From assembly GCA_033549345.1 (NCBI GenBank), contig JAWSUT010000014.1, positions 14,526-78,525 of the forward strand: a DNA stretch of 64,000 nt, read 5' to 3'. The position numbers were made by a program, and so were the translations under genes. This DNA is from JAWSUT01 sp033549345 (GTDB lineage Bacteria > Bacillota > Dethiobacteria > Dethiobacterales > Dethiobacteraceae). Position 1 is the first letter of the stretch; each line of letters opens with the position of its first letter. Under the pieces are notes generated by a model. It did no database searches. It was not told the origin of the DNA and was given only the letters and a program-made list of their open reading frames with translations. Below, in pieces: positions 16,360 through 24,729 of the stretch.

Positions 16360-18384
16360 TTACCGGCAGTGCGGTTTGCGGTCGCGTAATTCCGCCTGCT
16401 TGGCGCTGTTAAAACGTTCTTCAGTGGACAGATAGCCGGTAATTCTGCGAATGCGGCGCACATCGGTACCGCCGCAGCCGGGGCATGCATCCACCATAAT
16501 CCCGCTGAAACCGCAGCTGCGGCACTCATCAATGGGATAATTAATACCGCCATAACCGATATCCGAAGCGGACATATGACGCACAATGTCTTCCACCGCT
16601 TCCACATTATCTCCCGGCGGGGATTCCAGCTCCACATAAGCAATATGGCCGGCATTGCAGTATTTGTGGTATTCCCCTTCAACAGACAATTTATCAAAAA
16701 GGGACATGCAGTAATTAACCGGCACATGCACGGAGTTTGCATAGTATTCTTTGTCGGTCACTTTGGGAATAGACCCGAAAATCTCACGGTCCATCTTGAT
16801 AAAGCGGCCGGAGAGGCCTTCTGCCGGTGTGGCAACCAGAGTAAAGTTCAGGTCAAATTCTTCAGAAAACTGATCCATCCGCTTGGCCATATGGGAAACA
16901 ATCTTCAGACCCAGTTCCTGTGCTTCCTTGTCTTCGGCATGATGCTTACCAATTAAAGCCTGCAGTGTTTCAGCAAGACCGATAAAGCCCACCGTCAGTG
17001 TACCGTGCTTGATGACATCCTTAATGGGGTCATCGGGACCCAGGTTTTCAGAACCCATGTAAAGTCTTTGCCCCATAGTAAACGGCAGGTCGCGAGCACG
17101 CAAATTGCCAAGAATCTCAAAACGGTGCAAGAGCTGCCTGGCAGCCAGACGGAGCAAGCGGTCCAGCTCCACGAAAAAGAGATTTACATTCCGGGTTTGC
17201 AGTGCCAAACGAGGCAGGTTGAGGGAAACCGGCGCAATGTTGCCGCGTCCGGTGGATACCTCATCCCCGTGGCGGTTGGCAATGACCCGGGTACGGCAGC
17301 CCATGTAGGCCACTTCATCACCGTATTTGCTGTTATATGTTGTATCCATAAAACTGAAGGTGGGATTGAGCCGCTTGGCCGCCACTTTCAGCGCATGCTG
17401 GAACAGGTCGTGGTTGGGGTCGCCCGGGTCCAGGTTAACACCCTTTTTGGTCCGGAATACCAGGTTGGGGAAAATCGGGCTTTCACCGTTCCCCAGGCCG
17501 CGCTCAAACGCCCGCAGGAGGGAACGGGTCACAGCCCGGCCCATATCGGATGTATCGGTGCCGACATTCAGTGAGGAAAAAGGCACCTGCGCGCCGGCGC
17601 GGGAGTGCATGGTATTCAGATTATAGACCAGCCCTTCCATCGCCTGAAAAATCTCTTCCTCATCGGGCTCTTTGGGCATGTTTTTAATCACATCGGACAT
17701 GGACCGGTCGAAATGCGGGAAACTCTGCCCGCCGAACATATCATTCTGGTTGCTCTGCAGGATAATCGCCGCCTGTGCTGCCGCGGAAGCAATGCGCCTG
17801 GGTGGGCGGACAAAACCGTAACCCGTATTAAACCCTTCGGACAGCAGACGGGTTAAGTCAATCTGCAGGCAGTTGAGTGTCTTTCCGTAGTAGTCCAGGT
17901 CATGGATATGAAAAGCACCGCTTGTATGCGCCTGGGCAAATTCCTCCGGCAAAAGATTGGTCAGGTAATAACGCTTACTGGCCGCACTGGCAATCTGCAG
18001 CATTTTGGCCGACGGTGAATTGGAAACATTGGCGTTCTCCCTGTTGGTTTCCACCAAAATTTCCTTCACTGTGTCCATCAGATCCGATTTCCCCTCACGG
18101 ATCCGGTTCCGCCGGTCACGGTAAAGTATGTATGCTTTAGCCGTCCGGGCATGTCCATTTTCAATCAGTACTTTTTCCACCATATCCTGGACATCTTCCA
18201 CGGCCGGAATAATTCCATTATAGCCTAATTTTGACAACTCACTGACAACCTGATTTGTCAGGCTTTCGGCAATTTTTTTGTTTTCTCCGCCCACGGCTTT
18301 GGCGGCTTTTAAAATCGCTTCGGTGATTTTCTCCGCGTCAAACGGAACGACTCGTCCGTCGCGCTTTTTAATCTCTATAAACAT
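16360..18384 (-). CDS. nrdD: NrdD: anaerobic (class III) ribonucleoside-triphosphate reductase
   Basis: A 674-residue glycyl-radical enzyme reducing ribonucleoside triphosphates. An N-terminal ATP-cone (KRDGRVVPFDAEKITEAI) occupies about residues 1-95 for allosteric control. The C-terminus has the Cys4 zinc site (CRSC ... CPGC) and the glycyl radical motif RRITGYLS with the radical Gly around residue 650. The enzyme is oxygen-sensitive, consistent with an anaerobic lifestyle. It follows nrdR by 36 bases and is controlled by the NrdR boxes upstream of nrdR. Confidence 0.97.
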   Translation of the reverse strand: MFIEIKKRDGRVVPFDAEKITEAILKAAKAVGGENKKIAESLTNQVVSELSKLGYNGIIPAVEDVQDMVEKVLIENGHARTAKAYILYRDRRNRIREGKSDLMDTVKEILVETNRENANVSNSPSAKMLQIASAASKRYYLTNLLPEEFAQAHTSGAFHIHDLDYYGKTLNCLQIDLTRLLSEGFNTGYGFVRPPRRIASAAAQAAIILQSNQNDMFGGQSFPHFDRSMSDVIKNMPKEPDEEEIFQAMEGLVYNLNTMHSRAGAQVPFSSLNVGTDTSDMGRAVTRSLLRAFERGLGNGESPIFPNLVFRTKKGVNLDPGDPNHDLFQHALKVAAKRLNPTFSFMDTTYNSKYGDEVAYMGCRTRVIANRHGDEVSTGRGNIAPVSLNLPRLALQTRNVNLFFVELDRLLRLAARQLLHRFEILGNLRARDLPFTMGQRLYMGSENLGPDDPIKDVIKHGTLTVGFIGLAETLQALIGKHHAEDKEAQELGLKIVSHMAKRMDQFSEEFDLNFTLVATPAEGLSGRFIKMDREIFGSIPKVTDKEYYANSVHVPVNYCMSLFDKLSVEGEYHKYCNAGHIAYVELESPPGDNVEAVEDIVRHMSASDIGYGGINYPIDECRSCGFSGIMVDACPGCGGTDVRRIRRITGYLSTEERFNSAKQAELRDRKPHCR

Positions 18385-18420
18385 ACGCTCTTTTCCCTCC
18401 GCTCTTAGGTCGCTGGTAAA

Positions 18421-18882
18421 TTACTCCTTAGGATGCTGCGGCATTTCCGCCAGCGCTTTCTTAAAATCGTCCACATCCCGAAACTTGTGATATACGGATG
18501 CAAACCGGACATAGGCCACCTCATCAATATCATGAAGCTTGGCCAGTACACGTTGTCCAACTTCATCAGAACTCACTTCCTGGTAGAAATTATTTCGCAG
18601 TTCTTTTTCCAGTGAGTCCACCAAATCTTCAAAAACGCGCAGCGGTATTTTTCTCTTCCCTCCTGCGTAAATAAGACCATTCATAATTTTTGTCCGGTCA
18701 AACAACTGCCTGCTCCCGTCACGCTTAACCACAATCAGTGGTGACTCTTCCAGCTTCTCATAGGTGGTAAACCGTTTCTCGCAAACTGCGCACTCCCGAC
18801 GCCTGCGAATTGCTCCGCCCTCATCCGTCGACCGGGAATCAATGACCCGACTTTCAACACAACCGCAGTAAGGGCATTTCAC
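18421..18882 (-). CDS. nrdR: NrdR: ribonucleotide reductase repressor
   Basis: A 153-residue repressor with an N-terminal zinc ribbon (CPYC ... CAVC) and an ATP-cone (about residues 49-139) that senses dATP/ATP. The length equals the family norm. The start is a GTG at 18882 behind AAGGAGGCG. It is the first gene of nrdR-nrdD-nrdG and its promoter is overlapped by NrdR boxes, implying autoregulation. Confidence 0.97.
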   Translation of the reverse strand: MKCPYCGCVESRVIDSRSTDEGGAIRRRRECAVCEKRFTTYEKLEESPLIVVKRDGSRQLFDRTKIMNGLIYAGGKRKIPLRVFEDLVDSLEKELRNNFYQEVSSDEVGQRVLAKLHDIDEVAYVRFASVYHKFRDVDDFKKALAEMPQHPKE

Positions 18883-18905
18883 CAGTGTCCGCCTCCTTCC
18901 TTAAA

Positions 18906-18958
18906 GCACCATATCTAGTATTGGTTAAATTATACAACATCTAGATATAGTATGTCAA
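18906..18958 (-). promoter_or_regulatory. nrdR promoter with two NrdR boxes
   Basis: On the minus strand TTGACA (18958-18953) and TATAAT (18934-18929) are 18 bases apart. NrdR-box-like sequences ACTATATCTAG (18951-18941) and ACTAGATATGG (18919-18909) lie 32 bases apart, three helical turns, the spacing expected for tandem NrdR boxes. The first box overlaps the -35 region and the second lies at the start site. Confidence 0.85.
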
Positions 18959-18974
18959 AAGGAAATTGCGAATA

Positions 18975-19229
18975 TTACCTACTTCTGTATGTTGGCACCG
19001 GAAGTTCCACCAGGATGGTGTCCACACCGATTTTTACGATGTTTTCCCAGGAAATAATATAGTCGCGCCCGCCGCCGAAAAAACTAAAGAAGCGGGATGC
19101 CCCGGGAACAATAATCGCACAGATTCGTCCGTTTTCCAGGTCCAAATCCAGGTCGCAGATTACACCGAGCCGTTTTCCGTCAACAATATTCACCACGTCT
19201 CTGTTTCTCAGCTCAGAAATTTTAACCAT
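18975..19229 (-). CDS. ylmC: YlmC/YmxH-family PRC-barrel protein
   Basis: An 84-residue PRC-barrel protein (KISELRNRDVVNIVDGKRLG ... DLDLDLENGRICAIIVPG). YlmC/YmxH proteins are conserved in spore-formers and often annotated as sporulation proteins; their molecular role is unknown. The start is the ATG at 19229 after GAGGTG. The location between sigG and the ylmD-ylmE genes agrees with Bacillus subtilis, but here nrdR-nrdD-nrdG is inserted after it. Confidence 0.9.
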   Translation of the reverse strand: MVKISELRNRDVVNIVDGKRLGVICDLDLDLENGRICAIIVPGASRFFSFFGGGRDYIISWENIVKIGVDTILVELPVPTYRSR

Positions 19230-19339
19230 AGCGCACCTCACTCATTTCCCTTTTCCTACAGTATATGACACACAGCTCGTCTTGCAGGACAAAAACTCTA
19301 TAGTCAGTTCTAATTTTATTAACCTAACTTTTTTACACC

Positions 19340-19366
19340 AAAAAAAAGAGGGATTATACCCTCTTT
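19340..19366 (-). terminator. Terminator of the spoIIGA-sigE-sigG operon
   Basis: AAAGAGGG and CCCTCTTT arms with a short loop are followed on the minus strand by a run of eight T. It follows the small exported protein gene and separates the sporulation operon from ylmC. Confidence 0.85.
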
Positions 19367-19393
19367 TCGATGGTCATATTCTTTTACCCGAAT

Positions 19394-19591
19394 CTAGGGA
19401 TGAATTTCGTAGACCGGTGCAACCCGCCTGTAGAAAAGCTCACCGTCTACTTCACGGACTTCCGCTACCCGGATGAGGTTACTCTGGTTAAATGCGCGGA
19501 CGGACTCACCGGGGGGAGACAGGAACACCGTTAGCAGCAGAAGCATGAGAAACAATCCGCATCCCGCTCCGAAAAACTGTTTTTTGTGCAC
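19394..19591 (-). CDS. Small exported or membrane-anchored hypothetical protein
   Basis: A 65-residue protein with a basic start (HKK), a hydrophobic segment at about residues 8-25 that could be a signal peptide or anchor, and a short polar tail of about 38 residues. No family is recognised. The start is a GTG at 19591 with a near-perfect AAAGGAGGTG ribosome site. It lies 15 bases after sigG and before a terminator, so it belongs to the sporulation transcript; a sporulation role is inference. Confidence 0.65.
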   Translation of the reverse strand: MHKKQFFGAGCGLFLMLLLLTVFLSPPGESVRAFNQSNLIRVAEVREVDGELFYRRVAPVYEIHP

Positions 19592-19606
19592 CTTTCTCCA
19601 CCTCCT

Positions 19607-20380
19607 TTACTGAACATGTTTACGCAGGTGGCCCAGTGCTGCTTTTTCCAGGCGTGAAACCTGGGCCTGGGAGATGCCAATCTCATCAGCAACTTCCATC
19701 TGCGTCTTGCCTCGGTAAAACCGCAGCGTCAATATCAGCTTTTCTCTTTCATTTAATTTCTGCAGTGCCTCTTTGATTGCCAACACTTCCAGCCATTTAT
19801 CATCTTGGGCTTTATCGTCGGAAATCTGGTCCATAACGAAAATCGGGTCACCGCCGTCATGGTAGATGGGTTCAAACAAAGAAACCGGTTCCTGTATAGC
19901 ATCCAAAGCAAAAACGATATCTTCTCTTTTCAGATTTAATTCGCCGGCAATTTCACTGATATTCGGCTCCCTGCCAAAACGATTCGCCAGGGAGTCCCTG
20001 ACTTGTAGTACTTTGTAGGCGATATCCCGCAGAGACCGGGATACACGAATCGGGTTGTTGTCCCGCAGGTAACGGCGAATTTCTCCAATAATCATGGGGA
20101 CAGCGTAGGTTGAGAATTTTACATTCTGGCTCAAATCAAAATTATCTATTGCTTTAATCAGGCCGATGCATCCGACCTGAAACAAATCATCAACAAACTC
20201 TCCCCGGTTGTTGAAGCGCTGAATCACACTGAGCACAAGGCGCAGATTCCCGTTCACCAGCTTTTCCCGGGCTGATTCATCTCCTTCACGTAACCGGGTG
20301 AACAAGCGGCGCATTTCATCGTTTTTCAGGACAGGTAATTTTGCTGTATTTACACCGCAAATTTCCACCTTGTTAATCAA
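19607..20380 (-). CDS. sigG: SigG: forespore sigma factor sigma-G
   Basis: A 257-residue sigma-70 family factor directing late forespore transcription. The N-terminal KVEICGV...LPVLKN signature is specific for sigma-G. Regions 2 (FQVGCIGLIKAIDNFD ... STYAVPMI), 3 and 4 (EVADEIGISQAQVSRLEK) are complete. The start is a TTG at 20380 after GGGGGG. A candidate sigma-F promoter lies just upstream. Confidence 0.97.
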   Translation of the reverse strand: MINKVEICGVNTAKLPVLKNDEMRRLFTRLREGDESAREKLVNGNLRLVLSVIQRFNNRGEFVDDLFQVGCIGLIKAIDNFDLSQNVKFSTYAVPMIIGEIRRYLRDNNPIRVSRSLRDIAYKVLQVRDSLANRFGREPNISEIAGELNLKREDIVFALDAIQEPVSLFEPIYHDGGDPIFVMDQISDDKAQDDKWLEVLAIKEALQKLNEREKLILTLRFYRGKTQMEVADEIGISQAQVSRLEKAALGHLRKHVQ

Positions 20381-20438
20381 GCTGCTTTCCCCCCAGTTGA
20401 AAATTACAAGGAATAAAATTCCCTGTACCGTATAATTG

Positions 20439-20467
20439 CAGTATTTCCCTGGGAGGTGAATTTATAC
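20439..20467 (-). promoter_or_regulatory. Candidate sigma-F-dependent promoter of sigG
   Basis: On the minus strand GTATA (20467-20463) is followed after 14 bases by GGAAATACTG (20448-20439), which agrees with the sigma-F pattern GYATA-N15-GGnnAnAhTR apart from one base of spacing. sigG is a known sigma-F target in Bacillus subtilis. Prediction by eye only. Confidence 0.5.
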
Positions 20468-20503
20468 GGCACAAAACCTGAGCCTTGTGCCAGGACATTG
20501 CAG

Positions 20504-21235
20504 TTATTCCATCTTCTTTATTTCTTTTTTCAACCGTTTAATGATCCGTTTTTCGAGCCTGGAGATGTAAGATTGCGAAATACCAAGCATAATAGCCACT
20601 TCTTTTTGTGTCCTTTCTTCCTGGCCGGAGAGGCCAAATCTCAGTTCCATAATCCGTTTTTCCCGACGGTTCAACTTCTCAATTGCCGTATAAAGCAGTT
20701 TTCGCTCGACCTCGGCTTCGATTCCTTTGAGAACTAAATCATTTTCAGTTCCCAGCACATCCGAAAGTAGCAGTTCATTGCCGTCCCAGTCCACATTCAG
20801 CGGTTCGTCAAAAGAAACTTCCGCCTTTATTTTATTATTCCGACGCAGAAACATTAATATTTCATTTTCAATACATTTTGAAGCATATGTGGCCAACTTA
20901 ATATTTTTATGCGGGTCGAATGTGTTCACCGCTTTGATCAGACCAATCGTGCCGATAGACACCAAATCGTCAATCGGGATGCCTGTGTTTTCAAATTTTC
21001 TGCCGATGTAAACCACAAGCCGCAGGTTCCGCTCAATCAGGACCGTCTTAACTGCGAAATCTCCTTTTTTCAGTTTTTCCAGCAAAAAGAATTCCTCATC
21101 CTGTGACAAAGGGGGCGGCAGTGTCTCTGAACTGCCGACATAATAGACCTCGGGCAAAAACTCCATACCCAGGCGCCGCATGATATGCAAAACAAGCAAA
21201 CGGAGTCTTAGCCTGACATGAGATCGTACCTTCAA
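20504..21235 (-). CDS. sigE: SigE: pro-sigma-E, mother-cell sigma factor
   Basis: A 243-residue sigma-70 family factor made as an inactive precursor. The hydrophobic/basic pro-sequence occupies the first 25-30 residues and is expected to be removed by SpoIIGA. Region 2 (DLVSIGTIGLIKAVNTFDP) and region 4 (EVAIMLGISQSYISRLEKR) are complete. The TTG start overlaps the spoIIGA stop by four bases (TTGA), a translational coupling of precursor and protease. Confidence 0.97.
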   Translation of the reverse strand: MKVRSHVRLRLRLLVLHIMRRLGMEFLPEVYYVGSSETLPPPLSQDEEFFLLEKLKKGDFAVKTVLIERNLRLVVYIGRKFENTGIPIDDLVSIGTIGLIKAVNTFDPHKNIKLATYASKCIENEILMFLRRNNKIKAEVSFDEPLNVDWDGNELLLSDVLGTENDLVLKGIEAEVERKLLYTAIEKLNRREKRIMELRFGLSGQEERTQKEVAIMLGISQSYISRLEKRIIKRLKKEIKKME

Positions 21236-22128
21236 ATAACCACACCTCCCATAGATTCCATTATCGCCGGGTTTAGCAACACTTCCGCATCATCGTCCAG
21301 AGATAGCGCTTTTGCCGTAATTGCAAAGACAAGATCATGCCGCTCCACAGAGCCGCACTGTCCTGTAATAATTACCGCCTCGGGGCGGAACGTTACCAGC
21401 ATGCCGGCGTTTTCCAGTGAGCGGAAAGGCACAACGCCATATCGCCCAGCATTTTTTTCGGTAAGATTTGCCAAAGCCCTGACAGGGTCTTCGTCGTGGT
21501 CAAACGCCTTCTGTAAAACGTCCGGCATAAGCTCCCTGACGGCACGGTAACTTACCACACACAGCGGCCTGCCCGATACAGGGTCGCGCAGTTGGTTCCC
21601 CGTATCCACAAAGGCCCTGACATTCACTTCTTTTCCGTCGTTTCGCAGGAGCAGCCCAAAGCGCAAATCCCTGCCCTTTCGCTGTCTTTCGCTAAAGTGC
21701 CATACACCGGCAATCAGGAAAAAAGCAACAAGCACACCGCCAAAAAGCATGCCGGGCCTGGGGGGAGCGATATAAAAAACGCCACCTCTGACCACGGCCG
21801 GTGTACTTCCAAAAAAATAGAGTGCAAATATTGTTCCGGCTAAAAAGAAGGAAGCAAGGAAAAACGCACCGCACAGGCGCAGCAGTTCCACAGACCTGCG
21901 CGGCCTGAACGTAAAAACAATAATCAGGACTGATACCGCAATTTTCCCCGCCCAGGTGTAGACGAATACGGCTCCCGGCCAAAAAATAACCAGACTGTAT
22001 ACAGCCGCAAGCAGTCCGCCCGCCAACAGCCGGATACCCGCAGGCTGCTTACCCGTAAGGCGTGCCGTTAAGTATAACAGGGATGTGTTCATCATGAAAT
22101 TCAGGGCCAGGAGGTCCTCCACGTACAT
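21232..22128 (-). CDS. spoIIGA: SpoIIGA: sigma-E processing protease
   Basis: A 298-residue protein with about five N-terminal transmembrane helices (residues 1-150) and a C-terminal aspartic-protease-like domain; the active-site motif is FVDTGNQLRDP. It cleaves pro-sigma-E in the mother cell after signalling from the forespore. The start is the ATG at 22128 with GGTGAGAG upstream. It is the first gene of the spoIIGA-sigE-sigG set. Confidence 0.95.
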   Translation of the reverse strand: MYVEDLLALNFMMNTSLLYLTARLTGKQPAGIRLLAGGLLAAVYSLVIFWPGAVFVYTWAGKIAVSVLIIVFTFRPRRSVELLRLCGAFFLASFFLAGTIFALYFFGSTPAVVRGGVFYIAPPRPGMLFGGVLVAFFLIAGVWHFSERQRKGRDLRFGLLLRNDGKEVNVRAFVDTGNQLRDPVSGRPLCVVSYRAVRELMPDVLQKAFDHDEDPVRALANLTEKNAGRYGVVPFRSLENAGMLVTFRPEAVIITGQCGSVERHDLVFAITAKALSLDDDAEVLLNPAIMESMGGVVI

Positions 22129-22198
22129 ATCTCTCACCTACCCGGCGTGGCTGGACAAACCGCTACATTATATGCAGTTCCACCGGTGTCTATTCCCG

Positions 22199-22245
22199 AT
22201 TATACCGTACACCGCCTTAAAAATTTGTCACAACCTCGTGTCGAA
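22199..22245 (-). promoter_or_regulatory. spoIIGA promoter with a Spo0A box
   Basis: A TATAAT (22204-22199) has no -35 at normal spacing. A perfect Spo0A box, TTCGACA on the minus strand (22245-22239), lies 34 bases upstream. This resembles the Bacillus subtilis spoIIG promoter, which has a displaced -35 and needs Spo0A~P. Confidence 0.6.
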
Positions 22246-22286
22246 AGCAAAAAAGACGGAGGCGGTATCACATTTTTCTGCCAACG

Positions 22287-22314
22287 AAAAAAACCGGACA
22301 CCGTCCGGTTTTTT
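22287..22314 (-). terminator. ftsZ terminator (bidirectional)
   Basis: AACCGGAC/GTCCGGTT forms a short strong hairpin with A/T runs on both sides, 20 bases after the ftsZ stop. It would end the long dcw transcript. Confidence 0.82.
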
Positions 22315-22333
22315 AGTGGCGAATAATGTAATT

Positions 22334-23386
22334 TTAGGAGCGCTTGCGGCGCAGGAAGGCCGGGATGTCGATATCGTCTGAGGAGAATGTTTTCTGTGTG
22401 AGTTCTTCGATGATTTGCTTACGTTCCGACGCCCGGTGGTCAAATCCGGTGGCGATAACGGTTACACGGACTTCATCTTCCAGTGTTTCGTCAATCACCG
22501 CACCGAAAATAATGTTGGCGTCAGGGTCGGCCGCTTCGGCCACGATATCTGCGGCTTCATTCACCTCAAAGAGGCCCAGGTTGCAGCCGCCGGTAATATT
22601 TAAGAGCACCCCGCGGGCTCCGTCAATGGATGTTTCCAAAAGCGGGCTGGCGATGGCGGCTTTGGCGGCTTCCACGGTACGGTTGTCACCGGTACCGATA
22701 CCGATTCCCATCAGGGCCGCACCGGTCTCTTTCATGATGGTTTTCACATCCGCAAAGTCAAGGTTAATCAGGCCGGGAACGGCAATCAAATCGGATATGC
22801 CCTGCACACCCTGACGCAGTACATCGTCGGCAACACGGAATGCTTCCAGGATGGGTGTCCGTTTCTCCACCACCTGCAGCAGCCTGTCGTTGGGAATAAC
22901 AATCAGTGTATCCACTTTCTCCTTCAGGCTGGTAATGCCTTTTTCAGCGGAACTCTGCCGGCGGCGGCCTTCAAAGGTAAACGGCTTGGTCACCACGCCC
23001 ACTGTCAGCGCTCCCAGCTCGCGGGCGATTTCAGCAATGACAGGTGCGGCTCCGGTCCCGGTACCACCGCCCATGCCGGCTGTGACAAACACCATATCGG
23101 CACCCTTGAGTGCCTCTTTAATTTCTTCTCTGCTTTCCTCGGCAGCCTGGTTGCCGATTTCCGGGTTAGCTCCGGCACCAAGCCCTTTGGTCAGTTTCTC
23201 ACCGATTTGCAGCTTACAGTCCGAGTTGGCCAAATAAAGAGCCTGGGCGTCTGTGTTGACCGAAATAAATTCCACGCCGCGAAGCCCTGCATCAATCATG
23301 CGGTTTACGGCATTACTGCCGCCGCCGCCAACACCGATCACTTTTATCTGGGCAAATTGTTCCATTTCAATATCAAATTCGATCAA
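22334..23386 (-). CDS. ftsZ: FtsZ: tubulin-like division GTPase
   Basis: A 350-residue FtsZ. The N-terminal GVGGGGSNAVNRM and the tubulin signature GGGTGTGAAPVIA (about residues 106-118) are intact. The C-terminal tail ends DIDIPAFLRRKRS, the conserved peptide bound by FtsA and SepF. The start is a TTG at 23386 after GGGGAGG; an ATG seven codons in is less likely. It follows ftsA by 30 bases and precedes the terminator. Confidence 0.98.
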   Translation of the reverse strand: MIEFDIEMEQFAQIKVIGVGGGGSNAVNRMIDAGLRGVEFISVNTDAQALYLANSDCKLQIGEKLTKGLGAGANPEIGNQAAEESREEIKEALKGADMVFVTAGMGGGTGTGAAPVIAEIARELGALTVGVVTKPFTFEGRRRQSSAEKGITSLKEKVDTLIVIPNDRLLQVVEKRTPILEAFRVADDVLRQGVQGISDLIAVPGLINLDFADVKTIMKETGAALMGIGIGTGDNRTVEAAKAAIASPLLETSIDGARGVLLNITGGCNLGLFEVNEAADIVAEAADPDANIIFGAVIDETLEDEVRVTVIATGFDHRASERKQIIEELTQKTFSSDDIDIPAFLRRKRS

Positions 23387-23416
23387 AGAAAGCCTCCCCT
23401 TCCCCCTCAGGACAAT

Positions 23417-24640
23417 TTAATCAAACATCTCAATAAACCAGGTTTTCACTTTATTGAAAATACCCGGCAGAGCCATACGCCCTCCCCTGTATTCCCGCAC
23501 ATTGAACATATGAGCATGCTGAACATAATGAATAATTCCCACAGCGGTGGAATAGATCGGACTTTTCACCCCCACATAGCCCGGTTGTGCAACACGGGCA
23601 GACGAATCAAAAATCTGTTCCGTCAACTCCACCATGCCGCGTGTAAGGGACACCCCTCCGGTTAAAACAATGCCGGCCGGCAGTGGTTCCCTGAAACCCA
23701 TGTTTTCCAGTTCCTGTGCAGCGATATGCAGAATTTCCACAATCCTTGGCTCAATAATTGACGCCAGCTCCCTGACAGGAATTTTTCGCGCTTCTTTTCC
23801 GGCAAGCTGGGACAGTTCAACCTCAGCATTTTGCGGAACCAAAGCGGGCAGAGCCGCACCATGTTCCAGCTTTAGCTTTTCTGCTGCCTGCAGTGTTGTC
23901 CGCAGCCCCACAGCGATATCGTTTGTTATGTAGTCTCCTCCCACCGGAATCACGGCAATGTTCTTGATATGTCCGTTTTGGAAAACAGACACTTCCGTTG
24001 TACCGCCGCCGATATCAATCAGGACCGAGCCCAGTTCCTTTTCATCCCTGGACAGGGCGATTTCCGCATTAGCCAGCGAGTTGAGTACCATGCCGTCGAT
24101 TGCCAGCCCTGAGCGCTCCACACAGCGAACCAGATTGCGAATTGATGTAACCATACCGGTAATAATCATGGCATCCACTTCCAGGCGGACGCCAACCATG
24201 CCGACCGGGTCACGAATTCCGTCATAGCCGTCCACAATAAATTCCCGGGGGATGACATCAATGATTTCCCGGTCCGGAGGTAATGCGATGACCCGGGCGG
24301 CCTGCAGGACACGCTCCACGTCATCTTCTGTAATTTCCTTATCATCCCCGGAGACAGCAACAACGCCCCGGTTATTGACCAGGCCCACCTGTGAACCAAC
24401 TATACCCAAAAAAGCGGAAGGTATGGCCGTGCCCACCATGCGCTCAGCCTCTTCCACCGCGTTTGTAATTGCTTCCACAGTTTTATCCAGGTCAACAATA
24501 ACACCTTTTTTCAGGCCTTCAGACGGGCTTGTCCCAACTCCGATTACATTGATTGACCCGTCTATATTGATTTCTCCGACGATGGCCCGGACGTGTGACG
24601 TGCCGATATCCATGCCGCAGACCAGGTTTCTTTTTACCAC
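23417..24640 (-). CDS. ftsA: FtsA: actin-like membrane anchor of the Z-ring
   Basis: A 407-residue actin-fold ATPase. Phosphate-binding segments are CGMDIGTSHVRAIVGE at the N-terminus, VLIDIGGGTTEVSVF in the middle and GIVLTGGVSLTRGM near the end; the C-terminus ends in a hydrophobic/basic amphipathic stretch (NKVKTWFIEMFD). It tethers FtsZ to the membrane. The start is GTG at 24640 with GAGGTGGGG upstream. Confidence 0.97.
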   Translation of the reverse strand: MVKRNLVCGMDIGTSHVRAIVGEINIDGSINVIGVGTSPSEGLKKGVIVDLDKTVEAITNAVEEAERMVGTAIPSAFLGIVGSQVGLVNNRGVVAVSGDDKEITEDDVERVLQAARVIALPPDREIIDVIPREFIVDGYDGIRDPVGMVGVRLEVDAMIITGMVTSIRNLVRCVERSGLAIDGMVLNSLANAEIALSRDEKELGSVLIDIGGGTTEVSVFQNGHIKNIAVIPVGGDYITNDIAVGLRTTLQAAEKLKLEHGAALPALVPQNAEVELSQLAGKEARKIPVRELASIIEPRIVEILHIAAQELENMGFREPLPAGIVLTGGVSLTRGMVELTEQIFDSSARVAQPGYVGVKSPIYSTAVGIIHYVQHAHMFNVREYRGGRMALPGIFNKVKTWFIEMFD

Positions 24641-24729
24641 GACTGCCCCACCTCGCCCTCTTGTTCACACATATTACTTTCTTATTCAACAAGACTTAGA
24701 ATTTCCCTTTTTTTAGCTGAATTGTTTTT

